A DNA stretch of 28,807 bases from assembly GCA_900545245.1 (NCBI GenBank), contig UQYV01000043.1:1-28807 (forward strand), written 5' to 3'. This document shows positions 24,748 to 28,807 of this stretch, piece by piece. The stretch comes from an uncultured Bacteroidales bacterium (GTDB lineage: Bacteria; Bacteroidota; Bacteroidia; Bacteroidales; UBA932). Both the position numbers and the translations under genes were made by a program. Positions within the stretch are counted from its first letter, which is position 1. Each line of letters begins with the position of its first letter. The notes under the pieces were generated by a model. The model searched no databases and was not told where the DNA came from. It saw nothing but the letters and a program-made list of their open reading frames with translations.

Positions 24748-25869
24748 ATGACTTGTATGACTCTTACAAAAATTGAATCGGCACTTCTTTCGGCTGTTCG
24801 GACGGCTCTGTCCGGGCAGCCGTTTGAGCATGAACTTTTCTCCTTATTGTCCACGGACGACTGGACGGCTCTGCAGAGGCTTTCAGCGCAGCAGGGGCTA
24901 CAGGCGGTCGTGTATGATGCTTTGAACGACGGCGCCGGGGGAGAGCCTGCCGGACTCGACATCCCGCAGCCGGTGGCTATCAGATGGATGTTGGGCGCCG
25001 ATTCTGTCGAGCGGAACTATGCACGCCAGATTGAGGTGGGGAAGTCTATCGCCGAGATATTTTCTGAGCAAAGTATGCCGGCTCTGGTGCTGAAGGGACT
25101 TGCAGTTGGGACTTTCTATCCTCATCCTGAGCATCGCGAGTGCGGCGACATCGACCTGTATTCCGGAGAGGCTCATTCGCGTGTCGACTCTCTGATGGCA
25201 GCACATGGCGCTCAGGTCAAGGAGGACTATTATGTGCATTCCCATATTCTGTATCGCGGGGTGACGGTTGAGAACCACCGTTTCTTCAATCCTGTGCGCG
25301 GCAACCGGGAGCGGAAGGCTCTTGAACGGCATTTCCGCGAACTGATGAAAGGGGAGATGACGTATGTCCCCGGGACGAAACTTCTTGTACCGCCGGCGGA
25401 TTTCAATGCGTTGTTTCTGACGATGCATGCGATGAAGCATTTTGTGTATGAGGGAATTAAGCTTCGCCATGTTTCCGACTGGGCGATGTTTCTGAAGGCG
25501 GAGCAAGGGAACGTCGATTGGAAGCTGTTTTTCTGCTGGACGGACAGGATGCACTTCACGAAGTTCGCCAATGCGATGACTTTCATAGCGACGCATCATC
25601 TGGGGCTTGAACTTTATGTCCCGGAACTCTTGTCCGCCATCACATTGCCGTCTGTCCCGAATGATGCCGCCATGATTCTAGAGGACATTCTCCGTACTGA
25701 CAACTCTGTGAACAACAAGGGATATTCCCTCTGGAGGACAAGGCTCGAACTCGTGCGGAACGCATTCAATTCTCTCTGGAAGTATCACCGCATCTGCCAC
25801 AGGTCCGCCCTCGTAGAACTCTCCAAGTCCGCTTTGGGGATGCTTTTTGACCGGACCCCGTCGGTGTGA
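24748..25869 (+). CDS. Nucleotidyltransferase-fold protein (NTP_transf_5-like)
   Basis: A 373-aa protein with the nucleotidyltransferase core LVLKGLAVGTFYPHPEHRECGDIDLY: K116-G117 and the metal-binding pair D134-x-D136. A helical C-terminal half contains LFLTMHAMKHFVYEGIKLRHVSDWAMFL. Such proteins recur in bacterial polysaccharide loci, but the target is not established; sugar or lipid-linked intermediate modification is conceivable. It is the last gene before the operon terminator, 19 nt after the transferase gene. ATG 24748 is used; 24757 (third codon on) is an alternative. Confidence 0.85.
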   Translation: MTCMTLTKIESALLSAVRTALSGQPFEHELFSLLSTDDWTALQRLSAQQGLQAVVYDALNDGAGGEPAGLDIPQPVAIRWMLGADSVERNYARQIEVGKSIAEIFSEQSMPALVLKGLAVGTFYPHPEHRECGDIDLYSGEAHSRVDSLMAAHGAQVKEDYYVHSHILYRGVTVENHRFFNPVRGNRERKALERHFRELMKGEMTYVPGTKLLVPPADFNALFLTMHAMKHFVYEGIKLRHVSDWAMFLKAEQGNVDWKLFFCWTDRMHFTKFANAMTFIATHHLGLELYVPELLSAITLPSVPNDAAMILEDILRTDNSVNNKGYSLWRTRLELVRNAFNSLWKYHRICHRSALVELSKSALGMLFDRTPSV

Positions 25870-25908
25870 AAGGACGATTTATAAAATTTAAAAACCAGTG
25901 AATTTCAG

Positions 25909-25931
25909 GAGACCTTCGGGTCTCTTTGTTT
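25909..25931 (+). terminator. Terminator of the capsule operon
   Basis: GAGACC (25909-25914), loop TTCG, GGTCTC (25919-25924), then TTTGTTTT. A UUCG tetraloop and U-rich tail make this a strong intrinsic terminator, 40 nt after the last capsule gene. Confidence 0.9.
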
Positions 25932-26090
25932 TCTACGTCTCCAAAGCCAAAAGCTTGACCAGAAGGAGAGGCCGCCCAGCCAAGGCAAAAACCGAGAATC
26001 TGGAATTATAGGTATATTAAATTGAAAAACTCAGATACTGAAATAAAAACATTTTGCACGCATTGGTAGGCGTTTCTGAATAAAAGTTCT

Positions 26091-26098
26091 TATATTTG
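26091..26098 (+). promoter_or_regulatory. -7 element of the DUF3990/DUF3791-like pair
   Basis: TATATTTG is a perfect -7 element 48 nt before the first gene of the pair. The -33 element is weak. It indicates transcription separate from the capsule operon. Confidence 0.6.
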
Positions 26099-26146
26099 AC
26101 GATTGTAATGGGATCCGGTGCAAATGGGATTCTGTTTGTTTAATTT

Positions 26147-26647
26147 ATGTCGACAGAAGTTACACCTGACTGTAAAATGGTTCAGATATCTCCCATAATT
26201 CTTTATCACGGAACAAACACGATAGTGCGAAATCCTGAAGTCCGAATCTCTGGGTATAATAAAGACTTCGGTTTTGGATTCTATTGTACTCGTCTTGAAC
26301 GACAGGCAAGGCGTTGGGCTATCTCCAAGCGGATGCCCCACATCGTATGCGTCTACGAGTATAGACCAGATGATTCACTTAATGTGAAAATCTTCTCCGA
26401 AATGTCAGATGAATGGCTCGATTTTGTCGCCGCCTGTCGGCATGGTGAATCACATTCTTATGATATTGTAGAGGGCCCGATGGCTGATGATGAGGTTTGG
26501 GACTATGTGGAAGATTTTTTGTCCGGTCGTATAACACGTGAAGCCTTCTGGGCATTGGCACGTTTTAAACATCCGACTCATCAAATAATCTTCTGCACGG
26601 ACAAGGCACTTCAGACAATAAAATTTGAATCATCATACGAATTATGA
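26147..26647 (+). CDS. DUF3990-like protein, putative ADP-ribosyltransferase-fold toxin
   Basis: A 166-aa protein with IILYHGTNTIVRNPEVRISG (LYHGT at 19-23) and DFGFGFYCTRLERQARRWA (FGFGFYCT at 41-48), the two N-terminal motifs of the DUF3990 family, which resembles ADP-ribosyltransferases (His of motif I, aromatic of motif II). A late acidic stretch EGPMADDEVWDYV could supply the third motif. There is no signal peptide. It overlaps the next gene by four bases. A toxin role is inferred from the pairing; activity and target are unknown. A start at 26177 is possible. Confidence 0.8.
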   Translation: MSTEVTPDCKMVQISPIILYHGTNTIVRNPEVRISGYNKDFGFGFYCTRLERQARRWAISKRMPHIVCVYEYRPDDSLNVKIFSEMSDEWLDFVAACRHGESHSYDIVEGPMADDEVWDYVEDFLSGRITREAFWALARFKHPTHQIIFCTDKALQTIKFESSYEL

Positions 26648-27111
26648 GCAACAAATACTTTCCTGACGAACAGATCGGTTTCAATGACATTTATTTTGTC
26701 TGCTATATGATTGAACGTGTTGCCCGTAGACTTCATCAGTCTAATCGATATGTTGTCGAGCATCTTGGTGCTGAAGGACTGGAGAGACAGCTTTCAATCG
26801 CGCAGACGAATCATTGTCTCAACCCTTCACAGGTGGAGGATGAGTGGATTGATGAGTATCGCCTTACAGAAGGAGACGTCGATGTTACGAACATTGACAC
26901 GCGATTCACTGATAAGGTTCCCTCTCCGACTCAGATGGGAAAAGTATATGCTCGCCTTATTCAGTCATTGGACTTTTCAGAGAACCTAGTTACTAATATA
27001 CAGATGGTATATGAGTCCCCAGTTTGTGATGTAATTGACAATTACAACACCGGCGCGTATTATGAACCAAGCTATGTCCAGACACGCGCGTTTCTCAGTG
27101 GTGGTTTCTAA
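26644..27111 (+). CDS. DUF3791-like partner protein, putative antitoxin
   Basis: A 155-aa acidic protein. Its N-terminal 65 residues (FNDIYFVCYMIERVARRLHQSNRYVVEHLGAEGLERQL) resemble the small helical DUF3791 proteins often encoded next to DUF3990. The remaining 90 residues are an extension with no family I know, ending in a tyrosine- and asparagine-rich tail. It starts inside the stop of the DUF3990-like gene (ATGA). An antidote role is inferred from position only. Confidence 0.7.
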   Translation: MSNKYFPDEQIGFNDIYFVCYMIERVARRLHQSNRYVVEHLGAEGLERQLSIAQTNHCLNPSQVEDEWIDEYRLTEGDVDVTNIDTRFTDKVPSPTQMGKVYARLIQSLDFSENLVTNIQMVYESPVCDVIDNYNTGAYYEPSYVQTRAFLSGGF

Positions 27112-27144
27112 CTGTTTTTTCTTTCAAGCAGTTTCATTGTATTC

Positions 27145-27223
27145 TTCACATTTTCTGCCACAAAAATAGTTGATTTTTCACATTTTTCGGCGGTTTTATA
27201 CCGTCTTCTTCACATTCCTCGAC
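27145..27223. repeat. Three TTCACATT repeats at exact 32-bp spacing
   Basis: TTCACATT occurs at 27145, 27177 and 27209. Each is followed by a related TTTCTGCC, TTTCGGCGG or CCTCGACGG. They fill the gap between the convergent antitoxin-like and bcp genes. Their function is unknown. Confidence 0.6.
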
Positions 27224-27231
27224 GGCTGAGT

Positions 27232-27675
27232 CTATAAAATCTGACTGGCGTGATTTTTTGTGTCGACCTTGTCGATGATTTCTACCAGCTCGCCTTTTTC
27301 ATTAAAGATGAATGTCTTACGCAAAATTCCCTCGTAAGTTTTGCCGTAGAGTTTCTTTTCGCCCCAAGCGCCAAAAGCCTTGATGATTGATGCGTCGGGG
27401 TCGGAGAGTAGGGGGAAGGGCAGTGCGTTTTTGTCGCTGAAGTTTTTCTGAGCTTTCACGCTGTCCCTACTGATTCCTACGACGTTATATCCTGCCGCTA
27501 AAAACCTGTCATAATTGTCCCTCAGGCTGCAAGCTTCTGCTGTGCATCCCGGAGTGCTGGCCTTAGGATAGAAATAAACCACAGTCTTTTTTCCGAGCAG
27601 TTCGGCTGATGAAACAATGTTGCCATCCTGGTCAGGAGCCGTAAAATCAGGAATAAAATTGCCAAGTTCAAGCAT
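27232..27675 (-). CDS. bcp: Thioredoxin-dependent peroxiredoxin (BCP/PrxQ)
   Basis: A 147-aa peroxidase that reduces hydrogen and organic peroxides. The peroxidatic C44 is in YFYPKASTPGCT and the resolving C49 in EACSLRDNY, the five-residue spacing of PrxQ. The C-terminus KNHASQIL is usual. The start MLELGNF (27675) is preferred to an upstream ATG at 27699, because the family begins here and 27699 lies at the predicted transcription start. Confidence 0.93.
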   Translation of the reverse strand: MLELGNFIPDFTAPDQDGNIVSSAELLGKKTVVYFYPKASTPGCTAEACSLRDNYDRFLAAGYNVVGISRDSVKAQKNFSDKNALPFPLLSDPDASIIKAFGAWGEKKLYGKTYEGILRKTFIFNEKGELVEIIDKVDTKNHASQIL

Positions 27676-27703
27676 ATCGTTTTTTCGTTTTTGGGTCATA
27701 GGG

Positions 27704-27711
27704 CAAAGATA
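27704..27711 (-). promoter_or_regulatory. -7 element of the bcp promoter
   Basis: TATCTTTG on the minus strand lies 29 nt before the chosen bcp start. The -33 element is not clear. Confidence 0.55.
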
Positions 27712-27740
27712 TGGATTTATTTCAATATAAAATAATAAAT

Positions 27741-27891
27741 GTCACCGTCTATCACCTTATCGCCGCCAACACCATCGAAGAGAAAATTATCCGTCTCCAC
27801 AAGACCAAGCAAAACCTCGCCACGCATTCTCGAAGGCACGTCGAAATCTCATGCGATAACCCTCGACGAACTTCGTGAGTTGTTGCAGTAG
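27741..27891 (+). pseudogene. C-terminal remnant of an SNF2-family helicase
   Basis: The plus strand encodes VTVYHLIAANTIEEKIIRLH, then KTKQNLA, the end of motif VI and the tail of SNF2/RapA-type helicases. After codon CAT near 27828 the frame shifts: LEGTSKSHAITLDELRELLQ-stop continues in another frame to TAG at 27889-27891. No upstream helicase sequence is present. So it is both truncated and frameshifted, and certainly non-functional as a helicase. Confidence 0.85.
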
Positions 27892-27902
27892 GGGTCAACA
27901 GC

Positions 27903-27948
27903 AAAGAGACACATTTTCGCTTCATCAGCTGAAAATATGTCTCTTTTT
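27903..27948 (+). terminator. Terminator of the lost helicase gene
   Basis: AAAGAGACA (27903-27911) pairs with TGTCTCTTT (27938-27946), with an inner ATTTTC/GAAAAT stem, followed by further T. It lies 11 nt after the helicase remnant's stop and was probably its terminator. Confidence 0.75.
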
Positions 27949-27973
27949 ACTTGCTTTTCCTTTTATGATGTTG

Positions 27974-28004
27974 CAAAAGTAGGAGTATTTTCCAGAATAA
28001 CAAA
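27974..28004 (-). promoter_or_regulatory. Consensus minus-strand promoter
   Basis: On the minus strand TTTG (28004-28001), a 19-nt spacer and TACTTTTG (27981-27974) match the consensus. It would start a transcript near 27967 running antisense to the helicase remnant, towards bcp. No gene begins directly after it. Confidence 0.5.
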
Positions 28005-28106
28005 CGATTTCTACAAATTATTTCAAATTTTTCAATTGCCAAAACCTCATGACATTTTGATTCTCATTTTCATACGAAAAAAGATTTTTAATTAGAGCAA
28101 AAAGAG

Positions 28107-28114
28107 TATATTTG
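28107..28114 (+). promoter_or_regulatory. -7 element before the structured RNA
   Basis: TATATTTG is a perfect -7 element; the start is predicted near 28120. T-rich sequence at 28085-28089 may act as the -33 element. Confidence 0.6.
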
Positions 28115-28119
28115 CAGGG

Positions 28120-28320
28120 TAAAAGCAAGACTTTTAGAAAAAACATATTTATTAACAGGCGTTAATGTCCGTGCTTCCTTGAAACTTCGACACTTTCACA
28201 GTAGCACAACGGAATTAACGCCCACGTGGTTCGAAAAGAACTCGTGGGCTTATTCGTTGGAATGTGCTACAGGTAGTCGAAGACCTCAAGGAACGGACCG
28301 ACGCGATAAGCCCACTTTTG
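28120..28320 (+). ncRNA. Highly structured ~200-nt RNA, 6S-like in size and shape
   Basis: No protein frame spans this stretch. Successive arms pair as a rod: GTCCG (28167-28171)/CGGAC (28294-28298), TTCCTTGA (28175-28182)/TCAAGGAA (28286-28293), CTTCGAC (28185-28191)/GTCGAAG (28276-28282), GTAGCACA (28201-28208)/TGTGCTAC (28263-28270), and an apical hairpin CCCACG...CGTGGG (28221-28248). Two perfect pairings compete with the rod: GGCGTTAAT (28158-28166)/ATTAACGCC (28214-28222) and GTGGGCTTAT (28244-28253)/ATAAGCCCAC (28306-28315). The last is followed by TTTT, as in a terminator. The promoter, length and long interrupted rod suggest 6S RNA, the RNA polymerase mimic, but I cannot confirm the family; a regulatory leader of the next ORF is the alternative. 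Confidence 0.65.
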
Positions 28321-28321
28321 T

Positions 28322-28627
28322 ATGTGTAGAGCAGACTACCCGAAACTTCTAGGCCAGGGGGATATAGCATCGTCCAAAGACTTTGTTCCTCAAGAAAGTC
28401 AGAATGGATTTCCTTTCGTCGGTGTATATGCCGGAGAATTGGAAAGTCTGACAGGACATAAATTGGTGGGACTGATACCGTTTTCGGAAATAAATTCGTT
28501 GTGCTTGTTAAGTAATGAAAACAATCGCGACTTGGTCAATAAGACTATTCAATCAATAGTTCTAAGATTTGTTGCGGCATTACCTCGTGGAATGTGTCGC
28601 ATTACGGCGTATGACGGAACAGGGTAA
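28322..28627 (+). pseudogene. N-terminal fragment resembling an FtsK-like ATPase
   Basis: A 101-aa ORF. Its second half, FPFVGVYAGELESLTGHKLVGLIPF to VNKTIQSIVLRFVAALPRGMCRITAYDGTG, resembles the region before the P-loop in large FtsK/SpoIIIE-related translocases (pattern LQSLALRLLATLPPGKLRFTLIDPVG). It stops at TAA exactly after that strand, and no ATPase core follows in any frame. It is probably a truncated remnant. The start ATG at 28331 region is uncertain; the reading begins just after the structured RNA. A short functional protein is not excluded. Confidence 0.5.
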
Positions 28628-28658
28628 GCATTCGAGGAAGTACGTGCGTATAAAGTTT

Positions 28659-28700
28659 GACTGCAACTTGCATCAGTGTGATGCCGGTTGCAGTCTTTTT
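28659..28700 (+). terminator. Intrinsic terminator after the FtsK-like fragment
   Basis: GACTGCAAC (28659-28667) pairs with GTTGCAGTC (28687-28695), with an inner GCATCA/TGATGC stem (28670-28684), followed by TTTTT. A strong hairpin 31 nt after the fragment's stop. Confidence 0.88.
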
Positions 28701-28723
28701 GTGTGGTGTGATATTGGTTTGAG

Positions 28724-28807
28724 TTACTTTGCAGACAATGCGCTCCAGTTTCCGGGAAGAAGGTCTGCGTAGTCTTTCCCTGCCTGTTCGTATTCCGGGA
28801 TCCGGCG
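28724..28807 (-). CDS. C-terminal end of a gene cut by the window edge
   Basis: The last 27 codons of a minus-strand frame read RRIPEYEQAGKDYADLLPGN then WSALSAK and stop at TAA (28726-28724). The composition is protein-like and the strand is free of other features. Too short to assign a family; the gene continues beyond the window. Confidence 0.5.
   Translation of the reverse strand, partial: RRIPEYEQAGKDYADLLPGNWSALSAK

Noticed and set aside
24898..25599. Long minus-strand reading frame (233 codons) inside the nucleotidyltransferase gene
   Set aside because: Its sequence is basic and proline-rich without any family pattern, and it is the antisense shadow of a convincing plus-strand gene.
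27145..27223. CRISPR array
   Set aside because: The repeats share only about 8-13 bases and the spacing leaves no conserved repeat of 25-40 bases; no cas gene is in the window.
28229..28241. tRNA T-arm (GTTCGAAAAGAAC)
   Set aside because: It is the tip of the apical hairpin; no acceptor, D or anticodon arms can be built around it. No tRNA gene was seen in the window.
28120..28320. tmRNA or RNase P RNA
   Set aside because: There is no tRNA-like end with CCA or tag reading frame, and no conserved RNase P core sequences.

Overview
The window is chromosomal DNA from a member of the order Bacteroidales. The evidence is repeated Bacteroidetes-type promoters (TTTG / about 19-21 nt / TAnnTTTG), starts without Shine-Dalgarno sequences, an UpxY-type capsule antiterminator, and a WecA-type initiator at the end of a long capsule operon. 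I cannot place the genus.

Region 1 (1-4490) is housekeeping: a lipoprotein M13 metallopeptidase and an unusually long mnmA on the minus strand, then cdd and the small SRP RNA gene on the plus strand. mnmA and cdd diverge from overlapping promoters.

Region 2 (4519-25931) is one capsule/exopolysaccharide locus, all genes on the plus strand. It begins with a textbook promoter and a structured leader, followed by an UpxY-like antiterminator carrying a G8 tract and a translationally coupled 142-aa protein of unknown family. Precursor genes follow: UDP-glucose dehydrogenase (UDP-glucuronate), then UDP-GlcNAc 2-epimerase and UDP-ManNAc dehydrogenase (UDP-ManNAcA). Next is an AT-rich three-gene cassette, MBL-fold protein / small membrane protein / MBL-fold protein, whose last stop codon overlaps the start of the flippase gene. 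After the flippase come a pyruvyl transferase, an iron-sulfur FrhB-like protein, a GT2, an EpsG-type polymerase, two GT4-like proteins, a heparinase-like protein, another GT4, the lipid-carrier initiating transferase and a nucleotidyltransferase-fold protein. A UUCG hairpin terminator closes the locus. The predicted product is an acidic, pyruvylated polysaccharide made by a Wzx/Wzy route. A minus-strand promoter and terminator inside the operon (23106-23215) predict a small antisense RNA.

Region 3 (26091-28807) is accessory. It holds a DUF3990/DUF3791-like gene pair (putative toxin-antitoxin) with its own promoter, a minus-strand peroxiredoxin gene (bcp), a frameshifted remnant of an SNF2 helicase with its terminator, a roughly 200-nt structured RNA with promoter and terminator-like end (6S-like in size and rod shape), a short FtsK-like fragment, and the tail of a minus-strand gene cut by the window edge.

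The best candidates for something undescribed are the MBL / membrane / MBL cassette embedded in the capsule operon, the G8 tract in the antiterminator, the structured RNA with mutually exclusive perfect pairings, the internal antisense sRNA, and a perfect 15-bp hairpin inside the GT2 gene.
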